Positions 8,680 to 17,364 of a DNA stretch of 64,000 nucleotides are shown piece after piece. The position numbers and the translations under genes are program-made. A model generated the notes under the pieces. It was not told the origin of the DNA and made no database searches. It saw only the letters and a list, made by a program, of their open reading frames with translations. The DNA comes from CAIZGX01 sp044239865 (GTDB taxonomy: Bacteria; Bacteroidota; Bacteroidia; Flavobacteriales_D; Sanyastnellaceae), in NCBI GenBank assembly GCA_044239865.1, contig JBIIAO010000003.1, forward strand, positions 124,001-188,000, written 5' to 3'. How positions within the stretch are numbered: position 1 is the stretch's first letter; each line of letters starts with the position of its first letter.

Positions 8680-9729
8680 ATGAATAAGGTTACGCATTTA
8701 ATTACCGGTGGTTGTGGTTTTGTGGGAAGGAATATGGTGAAGAGACTCTTCAATACCACCGAAGCTCAATTGATTTTTATAGACGACTTGTCTGTTGGAA
8801 CACACCCGGACACGTGGATCAATGCTACAAAAACGAACTACGGCGAAGGCTTCACAGTATATAACGGAAGATTACTCTTCATTCACGCCGATGCGCTGAA
8901 GGTGATGCGCGCTTTCTCGGAAGATGAAAAATACTTCGAGAAGAATTTTCAATTTGAAATCGATCGCATCAACGATGTCTTCCACTTCGCGGCTATTGTA
9001 GGTGGAAGAACGAAGATCGACGGAGATCCAATGGCCGTAGCATTAGACCTTGCCATTGATGCAGAGATGTTTTATTGGGCATGTCGTTACAAACCGGAAA
9101 GACTCATGTATCCGAGTTCTTCGGCTGCTTATCCGATCGATCTTCAAACGATAGACGGAGCCATTGCTTTGAAAGAATCGGATATCGATTTTAAGAGAAT
9201 GGGCGAGCCCGACATGACTTACGGATGGAGCAAATTAACGGGAGAGTTCCTCGCTAAGATTGCCGCTTCACATTACGGTTTAAAAGTAACGTGTATTCGT
9301 CCATTTAGCGGATACGGTGAAGACCAAGATTTAACGTATCCCGTTCCTGCTATTGCAGCGCGCGCTGCGAAGAAAGAAGATCCGTTTGAAGTGTGGGGAA
9401 GTGGAAATCAAGGAAGAGACTTCGTTCACATCGACGATGTAATCGACTGCATCTTATTGGCTATGGATCACATTCACGATGGAACAGCCATTAATATTGG
9501 AATGGGGAAACTCACTTCGTTCAATGAAATTATTCGAGTTTTCTGCGGCTATGCCGGATACGAGCCGACGATAAAGCCTTTGCTAGATAAGCCTGTTGGC
9601 GTGCATTCGCGCTATTGCGACATGACCTTCGTTCAAGAGAAATTAGGATGGACAGCGAAGATTTCCATTGAAGAAGGAATGAAGCGTGTGTACGATGCGG
9701 CAGTAAAAAAATTGGCAGCACAGCAGTAG
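8680..9729 (+). CDS. NAD-dependent epimerase/dehydratase (extended SDR)
   Basis: This 349-residue nucleotide-sugar epimerase-like enzyme has the NAD-binding glycine motif GGCGFVGRN near its N-terminus, VFHFAAIVGG, the catalytic YGWSK (Tyr/Lys), and IRPFSGYGEDQDLTYPVPA. I set the start at the ATG at 8680 (MNKVTHLITGG); an in-frame ATG 18 bases upstream adds MMYFYS, which does not fit the fold. The family includes UDP-glucose 4-epimerases and GDP-mannose-type enzymes, and the exact substrate is uncertain. It is followed without any gap by a glycosyltransferase, consistent with making a surface glycan. Confidence 0.88.
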   Translation: MNKVTHLITGGCGFVGRNMVKRLFNTTEAQLIFIDDLSVGTHPDTWINATKTNYGEGFTVYNGRLLFIHADALKVMRAFSEDEKYFEKNFQFEIDRINDVFHFAAIVGGRTKIDGDPMAVALDLAIDAEMFYWACRYKPERLMYPSSSAAYPIDLQTIDGAIALKESDIDFKRMGEPDMTYGWSKLTGEFLAKIAASHYGLKVTCIRPFSGYGEDQDLTYPVPAIAARAAKKEDPFEVWGSGNQGRDFVHIDDVIDCILLAMDHIHDGTAINIGMGKLTSFNEIIRVFCGYAGYEPTIKPLLDKPVGVHSRYCDMTFVQEKLGWTAKISIEEGMKRVYDAAVKKLAAQQ

Positions 9730-11004
9730 ATGAAGAATAGAACCATTGTTTGCTTCGGTCCCGGTCCGCGCTTCAAAGGCGGAATGCAGAACTACAACAC
9801 TTCGTTGGCGTTGGCATTGGACAAGGAAGAGCAGAACAATGTTCACATTGTTAGTTGGACGCAACAGTATCCGGCTATCATACCAAGAGAGTTCGTAGAC
9901 AAAAGCAGTACTACTGATTTGTTGGAAGGTAGTCGCGTGAAGGTGACTTACCTAACGAACTACAACAACCCGCTAAGCTGGATTGAAACCGCCAAGTACA
10001 TCATTTCAATGAAACCAGAAATGGTAACCTTTCAGTGGAGCATTGCCTTACAGGGATTGCCCATGGCGCATATTGCGAAGCGATTGCGCAAGGCAGGGAT
10101 TCATGTGGTTTTCGATATTCATTTTGTGATTCAGAAGGAGCACAGTTCCATAGATAAATTTTTAACGAAGTATGCTTTGAAGCATGCTTCTTCTTTTGTG
10201 GTTCATGCGTTGCATACCTATGAAGAATTGAAAACGGTATTCCCCGAACGTTCGTTCGGTTTGGTGGAAAGACTTGATATTCATGAAAAGGCATTCACGT
10301 CGGTTGTGAAATTGTATCATCCGATTTACGACTTGTACAAGCCCATTGCTAATTTCAATGTTGAAGAAGAAAAAGCGAAGTTGGGATTGAAGAAACACGT
10401 CTTTTTGTATTTCGGATTCATTCGGAAATACAAAGGGCTCGACATGGCCATTCAAGCTTTCGCTGAATTGTGCCAGGAAAGAGACGATGTCTCGTTTTTA
10501 ATTTGTGGAGAATCTTTTTGGAAAACGCTGGACGATACGAAGTGGAGCACCAAGCTGAAACAAATGTTATTTGGTTGGGCGAAGAAGTTGGTTCTTCGAA
10601 AATCTGACGACGAGCGTGAAGACAATCCGCTGGAATGGATAGAGAAATTGAGTGTTCAAGAAAACTGCGTGGTGTTCAATCGATTCATTTCGAATGAAGA
10701 ATTGCCGAAGTTTTTTCAGGTTTCCGATGCGGCAGTATTGTTCTACAGAACAGCGACTCCTAGCGGAATTGAGTCGTTGAGTTACAATTTCAAAATGCCT
10801 ATTTTGGCAACAAAAGTGGGACACTTTCCGGAGACTATTGTAGACGGATTCAACGGATACTTGGCTGAAGCCAACGATATTCAAAGTATGAAAGATCAAA
10901 TGGTGAAGTTCTTAGATTCCCCCATCAATAGAGACAATGTTTCGAAGGCAACGGAGAACATGAGTTGGAAGAATTACGCAAACGCAATTTGTAATTATGA
11001 GTAA
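9730..11004 (+). CDS. Glycosyltransferase family 4 (group 1)
   Basis: The 424-residue GT-B enzyme has an N-terminal FGPGPRFKGGMQNYNTSLA glycine-rich loop. Its C-terminal GT1 domain shows FLYFGFIRKYKGLDMAIQAF, VSFLICGE and the acidic/nucleotide-sugar region LFYRTATPSGIESLSYNFKM, with GHFPETIVDGFNG after it. Such enzymes transfer sugars from nucleotide donors to lipid-linked or polysaccharide acceptors. The ATG directly abuts the TAG of the epimerase gene, and the 3' end overlaps pdxH by 8 bases, so the three genes form one translationally coupled unit. Donor and acceptor cannot be told from the sequence. Confidence 0.88.
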   Translation: MKNRTIVCFGPGPRFKGGMQNYNTSLALALDKEEQNNVHIVSWTQQYPAIIPREFVDKSSTTDLLEGSRVKVTYLTNYNNPLSWIETAKYIISMKPEMVTFQWSIALQGLPMAHIAKRLRKAGIHVVFDIHFVIQKEHSSIDKFLTKYALKHASSFVVHALHTYEELKTVFPERSFGLVERLDIHEKAFTSVVKLYHPIYDLYKPIANFNVEEEKAKLGLKKHVFLYFGFIRKYKGLDMAIQAFAELCQERDDVSFLICGESFWKTLDDTKWSTKLKQMLFGWAKKLVLRKSDDEREDNPLEWIEKLSVQENCVVFNRFISNEELPKFFQVSDAAVLFYRTATPSGIESLSYNFKMPILATKVGHFPETIVDGFNGYLAEANDIQSMKDQMVKFLDSPINRDNVSKATENMSWKNYANAICNYE

Positions 11005-11629
11005 CATTATACACGATAGAAAGAGCTACGATAGAAATAGCTTGGAGGTTGAAGACTTGAAAGCTGCTCCGCACGAGATGTTAGAGTTTTGGTTGAACGA
11101 AGTAAAGGATTTGCACGATTACAACGCCATGGTCGTTAGCAGTGTGGACGCTTCAGGGCAGCCGCATTCGCGAGTGGTATTGCTTCGGGGAGTGAACGAA
11201 GACGGATTGAAATTCTACACCAATTACACTTCCAACAAAGGAATGGAATTAGAGCAAAACAACAAAGTGGCTTTGAATTTCTTCTGGCCAACGGTTGAAC
11301 GTCAAGTTCGGGTTGAAGGGGAATTGCAAAAGTTGACAGAAGCAGAGAGCGACGCTTATTTCAATTCGCGTCCGCGTGAGAGTCAGATCGGCGCATGGGT
11401 TTCCCCGCAGAGTGCAACCATAGATTCACGTGAAATATTGAACGACCGCTTCAGAGAATTCACCGATAAGTTTGAAGGTCATCCTGTTCCGCGTCCTTCG
11501 CATTGGGGCGGATACATCATTCGTCCGAATTATTTTGAATTTTGGCAGGGCAGACCGAACCGCTTGCATGACCGTTTGACCTATTCTTTGGTTGAAGGGA
11601 ATTGGTCAATTGGAAGAATGGCGCCGTAA
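10997..11629 (+). CDS. pdxH: Pyridoxamine 5'-phosphate oxidase
   Basis: PdxH uses FMN and oxygen to convert pyridoxine/pyridoxamine 5'-phosphate to pyridoxal phosphate. The 210-residue protein has the family blocks PHSRVVLLRGVNEDGLKFYT, NYTSNKGMELEQN, RQVRVEGELQKL, YFNSRPRESQIGAW and, near the end, FWQGRPNRLHDRL. The usual C-terminal RLAP reads RMAP here, a minor change. It overlaps the glycosyltransferase gene by 8 bases. A clear hairpin terminator follows 22 bases after the stop. Confidence 0.96.
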   Translation: MSNIIHDRKSYDRNSLEVEDLKAAPHEMLEFWLNEVKDLHDYNAMVVSSVDASGQPHSRVVLLRGVNEDGLKFYTNYTSNKGMELEQNNKVALNFFWPTVERQVRVEGELQKLTEAESDAYFNSRPRESQIGAWVSPQSATIDSREILNDRFREFTDKFEGHPVPRPSHWGGYIIRPNYFEFWQGRPNRLHDRLTYSLVEGNWSIGRMAP

Positions 11630-11650
11630 TTTTTTTGGGATAGGCAAAAA

Positions 11651-11672
11651 AAGGGAACCTTTCGGTTCCCTT
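11651..11672. terminator. Bidirectional hairpin terminator between pdxH and a convergent membrane gene
   Basis: AAGGGAACC-TTTC-GGTTCCCTT forms a perfect 9-bp stem with a 4-base loop. It is preceded by an A-run (GCAAAAAA) and followed by a T-rich stretch (CTCTTTC), so it can act as an intrinsic terminator on both strands for the convergent genes. Confidence 0.85.
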
Positions 11673-11692
11673 CTCTTTCAAATAACATCGTA

Positions 11693-12265
11693 TTATTTTC
11701 TAGTGTTGTTCGCAATAGAAACAATCGCGCGAAGCATTTCTGCCGCTGCTCGTGAAAGAACAATGATTAAATATCCTGCAATAACAGAGATAATAGCGCT
11801 TTCTATTCCACCACCCTTTATGAAGCCCCCTGGAATGAATCTGCCAATCATTCGGCTTTCTTCCACAAGTTCAGTGAAAATACCGAAGAAGAAGCCAACA
11901 ACAGCAAACCACGTTCCAGCCCATTCTCCAAAGGTTTGAACGAAGTGTGAATAAATAGGGATAGCTATGAACTCATCGCCTTCTTGAGACGTTTCGTTCA
12001 CCTTTGATTTTCTGTCCCACCAGATTTGGAAGCTAACCCAACCGGCTGCAGCAATAATTAGCCACAAGATAAGGAATACCACAACCACCTTTGCAGGCGC
12101 GTCGAACAGATTGTTGTCAGCAGCCTCATACATGATGTATAGAGGAAGTAAGGCGTTAATTATGGCAAGTGCCAAATAAACATAACCAATCGGTTGTCTG
12201 AACATTTTGCCAGAATCGATGTAGCCCAAATAAGGCCTAATGAAGGTGAAAAATTTGTTATCCAT
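11693..12265 (-). CDS. Multi-pass membrane protein of unknown function
   Basis: The 190-residue protein has about four hydrophobic segments: near residues 27-45 (YVYLALAIINALLPLYI), 60-80 (VVVVFLILWLIIAAAGWVSF), 117-130 (WFAVVGFFFGIF) and 155-172 (AIISVIAGYLIIVL). It ends in LSRAAAEMLRAIVSIANNT, which resembles the ends of DUF4282-type membrane proteins, but I am not confident in that assignment. No catalytic motif is seen. It is a single-gene unit convergent with pdxH. Confidence 0.75.
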   Translation of the reverse strand: MDNKFFTFIRPYLGYIDSGKMFRQPIGYVYLALAIINALLPLYIMYEAADNNLFDAPAKVVVVFLILWLIIAAAGWVSFQIWWDRKSKVNETSQEGDEFIAIPIYSHFVQTFGEWAGTWFAVVGFFFGIFTELVEESRMIGRFIPGGFIKGGGIESAIISVIAGYLIIVLSRAAAEMLRAIVSIANNTRK

Positions 12266-12443
12266 AAAAATTAGTTAAGGTTACCTACTCGTTTGGCTTT
12301 TCGGTTATCGCCCATTGGATTACCAATGATGAGCCAATTTAGTTTTTATATTTCGTTGAAAATGAAAATTGTACGACTAGTTGTGAACAAGTTTTTTTGT
12401 TTGTTGAGGATAGAGTTTTATAGTTTTCGTCTATTTTGCATGC

Positions 12444-13283
12444 ATGAAAAGAATCATATTCGTTGCTCTATCCGTGTTGTTCATTCAAATGAACACCCAT
12501 GCTCAATATTTCGTCGATATTTTTTCCTTCAATCGTCAAGCATACAATATACCCTCTGGCGCACAAACCAGCGACTTATTTGTGAATGCGTTTATTCCAA
12601 AAGTTCTGAAAAACGGCAATACAATTTTTGTTCGAGCACATTATGAAAAGCTTTCAATGCAAAGAGATTCATTGTCTGCTGATTATTCCTCAATCACGCT
12701 TCCATTAGGAATGCAAGTGCAATTGAAAAATCCGAAAGTGAAATTTACTGGGTTGATTATTCCGAAAATAGCCGGTGCAGATTTAGGCGCCGAGTTTTCC
12801 GATGTTTTTCAAATAGGTGCTTATTCTTTGTTCACGGTTACGGAGTCTGAAAAGTTTCGGTACAAATTCGGTTTGTATTACAACCGTGAATTCTTCGGAA
12901 ATTTCTTTATTCCTTTAGTCGGTATCGATTGGAAAGTATCTGATCGATTAACGATTTATGGAACCCTTCCCAACAGCATGAAATTTAGTTATGCAGTTGC
13001 GCCCTCTCGAGTAAATGCTGGTTTAGCTTTTCGCTCTTTAACAAGATCGTTTCGTGGAGAAGATGTGAACACATTCGTTCGTTACAACGAATTGCAATTC
13101 AAAACATTTTTCGATTTCTACATCACAAAGAAGAATGTAGTCTTTGTTGAAGGTGGTTATTTCCTTGGAAAGACTCCTTTGCTTTACAATAACAGCGATG
13201 TAAAAACGCCTTTACCTTCTAATTTGTTGAAGGAAGGAAAAGCGTTCCCTGTCTTCAATGCAGGTTGGGCACTTAGATTTTAA
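12444..13283 (+). CDS. Outer-membrane beta-barrel-like secreted protein
   Basis: The 279-residue protein has a signal peptide (MKRIIFVALSVLFIQMNTHAQ), then alternating amphipathic strands ending in an aromatic C-terminus (VFNAGWALRF), typical of Bacteroidota outer-membrane barrels. It resembles the DUF6268 group as I remember it; no function is known. Its last 11 bases overlap the convergent end of the decayed eutBC gene. The 178-base gap before it holds no gene; CTATTTTGC a few bases before the start is promoter-like. Confidence 0.75.
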   Translation: MKRIIFVALSVLFIQMNTHAQYFVDIFSFNRQAYNIPSGAQTSDLFVNAFIPKVLKNGNTIFVRAHYEKLSMQRDSLSADYSSITLPLGMQVQLKNPKVKFTGLIIPKIAGADLGAEFSDVFQIGAYSLFTVTESEKFRYKFGLYYNREFFGNFFIPLVGIDWKVSDRLTIYGTLPNSMKFSYAVAPSRVNAGLAFRSLTRSFRGEDVNTFVRYNELQFKTFFDFYITKKNVVFVEGGYFLGKTPLLYNNSDVKTPLPSNLLKEGKAFPVFNAGWALRF

Positions 13284-14148
13284 AAAGATCGGTTAGTATT
13301 CTGAGCGTTTCTTTCGCAGCATCTTTCGGATGAAGCGCAGTATCTGAAATTCCTGAAATAACACGCGTAATATCGTGATCTATTTTGCCTTCAACACTCC
13401 AATCAGCTGCTGCTGCAATAGAAATGTAAACGGAATAGTTGTGGTGCATGGTTCCCGGACGTTCACCAATAATGTGAAGAATACATCTTTTCTGTTTTGA
13501 AGCAGAATCGCCGCATCGGTAGCCCGCTCGCACTCTTCCATGCTGAATGAACAGAGGGTCTTTACTTACAGAGTATTCGTTGCTAAGCGAATAGTTTGCG
13601 ATCAACAATGAATTTAATTCTTGCACATAGGGAAGGAGATGCCCTTCGTCAATGATGGAAGAGACATTCAATCCGTCAGAAACAATGACTTGAATATCGG
13701 GTATGCTCTTCTTCCATTTTGAACGTAAAATCTCTAAAGCATAAATGCTGTCTCGCGAAAGTTGTTCTCCCGATTGCGGATGGTAGATGTAATCTTTTCG
13801 GTCTTTGGAAAGCGTGGTAATCGCAATCCCATGAGGAAGGAAATTTCTAAATTTCGAAGGTGTTTCTTCCCACAAACATTTCTTCGCATCTGCGTAAAGC
13901 AATCGAATTTCTTGCTCAAGGTCAGGATTCATGTCCCAATGATTCGCGCCATACCCATCGGCAATTGGAACTCCACGCTCTCGCACACGGGCTATGCAGC
14001 CTTGTCCTTCGGCGTAGATTTCCTCTATGGTGCGAGAGTCACCTTTCAACTTTAAATATTGATAATACATCCACACGGGATCTCCGAAGTGATTTGAAGG
14101 TTTGTTGTTTTCATCAATGATTTCCATCTGTTTGAAAAACGCCCACAT
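13273..14148 (-). pseudogene. eutC: Ethanolamine ammonia-lyase: small subunit EutC with the tail of EutB (decayed eutBC fusion, 3' part)
   Basis: The C-terminal ~180 residues carry EutC hallmarks: IQVIVSDGLNVSSI, IQHGRVRAGYRCGD and the nucleotide-loop-binding HIIGERPGT. The N-terminal part (FFKQMEIIDENNKPSNHFGD, then WMYYQYLKLKGD) matches the end of the large subunit EutB, as in fused EutB-EutC proteins. Upstream, the frame reads TKINDAMWAFF before meeting a stop in the changed frame, so the ATG at 14148 is not a natural start. The active-site barrel of EutB (about 380 residues) is absent. Ethanolamine ammonia-lyase needs both subunits and adenosylcobalamin, so this gene should be inactive. 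The intact EutC part could still be expressed but would lack its partner. Confidence 0.72.
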
Positions 14149-14156
14149 GGCATCAT

Positions 14157-14429
14157 TTATCTTGGTTCGGAGAAAGATCCTCCGGAAGGTGTTTCACAAG
14201 CTTTATTCAATTGTTGTTTCAATCCTCTCCACAGTCCGTATTTACGCGACTCGTGAATAAGCATGTCGAATCCTTCGCCGTGCCCGTTCGTTTCATCGGC
14301 ACCTAGCGGTGAAGCGACTGTGATTTTTTCAAATCGTAACAATTCCGATTCGCCGAAAATCTTTTCGGAAACCAAAGCATAGGAAGCAGTGACCATTCCT
14401 AATTTGCTTAATAAATCGCGTCGCTGCAT
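14157..14429 (-). pseudogene. eutB: Remnant of the N-terminus of EutB (decayed eutBC fusion, 5' part)
   Basis: This 90-residue open frame starts MQRRDLLSKLG, a possible twin-arginine-like leader. Its HESRKYGLWRGLKQQLNKAC segment could align with the start of EutB (the stretch before ANELRSGD). It then runs into TAA after SFSEPR, just where the other frame resumes with the EutB tail TKINDAMWAFF. I read this as one ancestral eutBC gene that lost about 1.1 kb of its interior and changed frame at the junction. The N-terminal similarity is weak and from memory; an unrelated small exported protein is the alternative. Confidence 0.5.
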
Positions 14430-14561
14430 GCTTGTTTACTTTACCAGCGAAAGTATCTCATTCAGTTCGCTTTCGCTAATTTTCCTGCCAGTTACATTTA
14501 AACCGTTTTGATCTTAGTGCTTTGCTAGCGAAGTGTTTTGATTTTAATCGATTCGTTGATA

Positions 14562-16037
14562 TTATTTCAATTTCAGTTTCTGACCAACTTTTACTTTATC
14601 CGTTTTTAGCTTGTTTAACTTCTTTAGTTTAGCAACGGTTGTTTTGTTTTTACGCGCAATACTCGAGAGCGTATCGCCTTTTTTTACGGTGTAAGTTTTC
14701 TTGCCGGCAGCGGGGGGATCTGTTTTTTTAGGAGGTTTTGGCGCTTCGGGTGCAGGCTTTTTAAGAAGTAAATCTTTGTATAATTTAACGGGGAAATGAA
14801 GCGATTCTTGCTTTGGATTCGTTGCTAAAAGTTGAAGGCTATTTTCAAAACTTTTGTAAAGCAAATATCCTTTGAGTTCATACCCTTTTTTCGTGAGGTG
14901 AATGAAGTCTTTCTGCGCATAACCTTGCTCGTTCCAAAATCGTATTTTCATATATCCGCCAGAGAGGTCATAAAAATTCCAATAGAGCGAATTGGTTGCC
15001 ATAGCCATAGAATCAACAACCTCGTTAAAGCGGATTCCTGCATCAATATATCTTCCATTTTTATACAAGTCTTGCATGGAAGTGAATATGATAGAAACGT
15101 TTGGATTAATGGCTTTGAATTTAGCGACCGTCTTTTTCACGTAGGATGGAATGTTGTTATCCATCTTGTTCGTGGCCAAAATGTTGTTTGTTCCGAAGTC
15201 AATAATAACAATATCGGGAAGTAATTGCGGAGCTTGATCCTCTAGTTTTGCAATCGAAAGAACAGATTGAAAGGCCGAAGCTCCAACACCGAAAGATTCA
15301 TATAAGAGTCCCTTTTTGTTTTCGTGTTCAACATTAATTCCGTAACAAGTAAATGTCTGACCTATCTCGCTGGGGCCCATCCAATCAAATTCTACCGAGC
15401 GAATTTCACCTTCAAACTGTATAGGTAAAAAGGTTTCTCCCATGTGATTGTTTATTGAATCACGATCAAAGTAAAAGCACTGGTCACCGTTAATACATAC
15501 TTGAATTTCAGGTGTAAGTTGATTCAGTTCTAGAAAGAATTGAAGGGCATACTTCTTAGTCGGAAAAGGGGTGTTTAAGGTTATCGTGAAAGAGGAAGAA
15601 GTGTCCTGTGTGCTTACCGTCATTCCTCGCAATCCCAATGGAATTTTCGGAGGCAGTTGGAAGCTTTTCGCGTAGGTCCAAGTTCCCGTGTGCGATGTTT
15701 TAGAATTGATGGAATTGTATGTGTTCGCTGCTGAAAATGGAAATAAAAATCCAGGACCGGCATTGCCATATTTACTTTTTAAAAGTTGACCAGCTTGCGT
15801 AGTTACAATTTCAGATTGAATATGACTGGCACCGTAATGATAGATAACTGTTCTTCCACCTTGCAGCGATTTACTCATGTTTTTTTGAAAGAGTAATGCA
15901 GCTTCATTCGAAGGAAATTGAATGAAAGAATAGCTGGTGTCAATACCCAACAAAGCAATGGATTCAGCATATGTCTGGGCAAAGGAAATACTCGTGACAA
16001 GAGAAAAGAGCAGTCCAACTATCAATCGTTTTTTCAT
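14562..16037 (-). CDS. Secreted SGNH/GDSL-like hydrolase with C-terminal LysM domain
   Basis: The 491-residue protein has a signal peptide (MKKRLIVGLLFSLVTSISFA). An SGNH-type domain shows an Asn block IDFGTNN near residue 280 and a catalytic Asp-His block KDFIHLT near residue 378; the Ser block is probably YHYGASHIQS near residue 68. A proline/lysine linker leads to a LysM domain (YTVKKGDTLSSIARKNKTTV, about residues 446-490) that binds peptidoglycan. It is the last gene of a tight three-gene operon with a DHHW protein and an MBOAT acyltransferase. That suggests O-acetylation or deacetylation of a cell-wall or surface polymer in the periplasm. Confidence 0.85.
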   Translation of the reverse strand: MKKRLIVGLLFSLVTSISFAQTYAESIALLGIDTSYSFIQFPSNEAALLFQKNMSKSLQGGRTVIYHYGASHIQSEIVTTQAGQLLKSKYGNAGPGFLFPFSAANTYNSINSKTSHTGTWTYAKSFQLPPKIPLGLRGMTVSTQDTSSSFTITLNTPFPTKKYALQFFLELNQLTPEIQVCINGDQCFYFDRDSINNHMGETFLPIQFEGEIRSVEFDWMGPSEIGQTFTCYGINVEHENKKGLLYESFGVGASAFQSVLSIAKLEDQAPQLLPDIVIIDFGTNNILATNKMDNNIPSYVKKTVAKFKAINPNVSIIFTSMQDLYKNGRYIDAGIRFNEVVDSMAMATNSLYWNFYDLSGGYMKIRFWNEQGYAQKDFIHLTKKGYELKGYLLYKSFENSLQLLATNPKQESLHFPVKLYKDLLLKKPAPEAPKPPKKTDPPAAGKKTYTVKKGDTLSSIARKNKTTVAKLKKLNKLKTDKVKVGQKLKLK

Positions 16038-16040
16038 TTT

Positions 16041-17363
16041 TTACCTTTTTTTTGATTTGGCGGTGCTTTTGCTTTTGTTGGTTGTTTTGCTTTCGGTTTT
16101 TGCAGGCGAAGATGTACTTGACGAAGATGATGATTTATTCAAACCCAATTGCCTCATCATTTGAATGGTGCCTTTGCTCATAGCACCATACATACCCATT
16201 CCGAAAATGAGATCGTTCACTTGGTTGTCTTTTATAAGACGCACCAAATTGTGTTTCGAATAACGGAAGTCAACGACATATATTTCTTCGTAGTGACTTA
16301 CAAGATACACCACGAAAGCGTTACCCATTGAATTTTTTACTACGCATGCCTTTCTGCCATTTTTAACACTGGTGGTTATTTTTTCCAAAGGATGGTCGCC
16401 TGAAATGAAACTAGGGTAACCTCTAGCCATGCTGAATAACGAGCCTTTTATGGGTTTATCGAATCCGCTCGGGCCATAATAAACAAGTTCCGTAGTTACT
16501 CGTGGTTTAAATAATTCCAGTGTGTCTGGGTGTTCCTTTACGCTTTGGTCTCTCGTTAAATCATACAGTGATCCTAAAAATGGCCCTCTAATTTCATGAT
16601 TCATGTCTGAAAGGTTAGCAGGATTAATTCCAGCCGATTTACAGAAAGCTACGTATGCATGATAGGCTCCGTAGGCGGTCCAGTGGTGATCCGTGCCGAA
16701 GAAGAGTTTCTCTTTGCGATACGCATTCATTTCAGCCAGCACATCTGCGAATTTTACTCCGGGTTGAAGGTTGTCGCGAATAGCGTGAAGTGTTTGCTCA
16801 TTCTTGGTGTTCAAATAAGCATACTGTTTCGAAGGAATAAAGGCACTTGATAAAGGCGCAATGCAGGAATACACGGTAACGCTCGGGCCAAGAGTGGTTG
16901 CGTATTCATTAACCATTTTCGCGAAAATGGGGGAGACATTCACTGAACCACTGTTCATCGTATAAGCAGCTCCATTTACAATGAGCATTCCGCCAGAATA
17001 GGCAGCGTTGAAATCATTGGTAGAGGCCTCAAGACTGTCATTGGGCGCTGCCTCATTGGTTTGTTCCATTTGGCCGTCAACAACAACCATCCTTATCTCA
17101 TCTTCCAGATGAACGCCCATGCGAAACCTGAGTTTGTTACTCAATTCAAGCAGCCAATCGCGTTCAGGAAATTGATCGTTAATGTATTCACTAATACCCT
17201 TGAAGTACGCGCCCGAAAAATAAGTTGAATCGTTAAGCGCAGGCCATTGAGCAAGGGTACGTTTTTCAGATTCAGAAATTTGTTTTTTTTCAGAAAGAAA
17301 AAATGTGGTGCTTATTCCTACTAAGACCAGCGTTTGAATTAAAATGCCAATTTTCTGGAACAT
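16041..17363 (-). CDS. DHHW-family (AlgX/AlgJ-like) periplasmic SGNH protein
   Basis: The 440-residue protein has an N-terminal membrane anchor (MFQKIGILIQTLVLVGISTT). The block FFGTDHHWTAYGAYHAY near residue 225 is the DHHW signature of AlgX/AlgJ-like acetyltransferases; KNSMGNAFVVYL near residue 338 would carry the catalytic Ser of the SGNH fold. The C-terminus is a Ser/Thr/Lys-rich low-complexity tail. It lies three bases before the LysM-SGNH gene and one base after the MBOAT gene. In alginate and cellulose acetylation systems such proteins take acetyl groups exported by an MBOAT partner; the polymer here is unknown. Confidence 0.85.
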   Translation of the reverse strand: MFQKIGILIQTLVLVGISTTFFLSEKKQISESEKRTLAQWPALNDSTYFSGAYFKGISEYINDQFPERDWLLELSNKLRFRMGVHLEDEIRMVVVDGQMEQTNEAAPNDSLEASTNDFNAAYSGGMLIVNGAAYTMNSGSVNVSPIFAKMVNEYATTLGPSVTVYSCIAPLSSAFIPSKQYAYLNTKNEQTLHAIRDNLQPGVKFADVLAEMNAYRKEKLFFGTDHHWTAYGAYHAYVAFCKSAGINPANLSDMNHEIRGPFLGSLYDLTRDQSVKEHPDTLELFKPRVTTELVYYGPSGFDKPIKGSLFSMARGYPSFISGDHPLEKITTSVKNGRKACVVKNSMGNAFVVYLVSHYEEIYVVDFRYSKHNLVRLIKDNQVNDLIFGMGMYGAMSKGTIQMMRQLGLNKSSSSSSTSSPAKTESKTTNKSKSTAKSKKR

Positions 17364-17364
17364 A

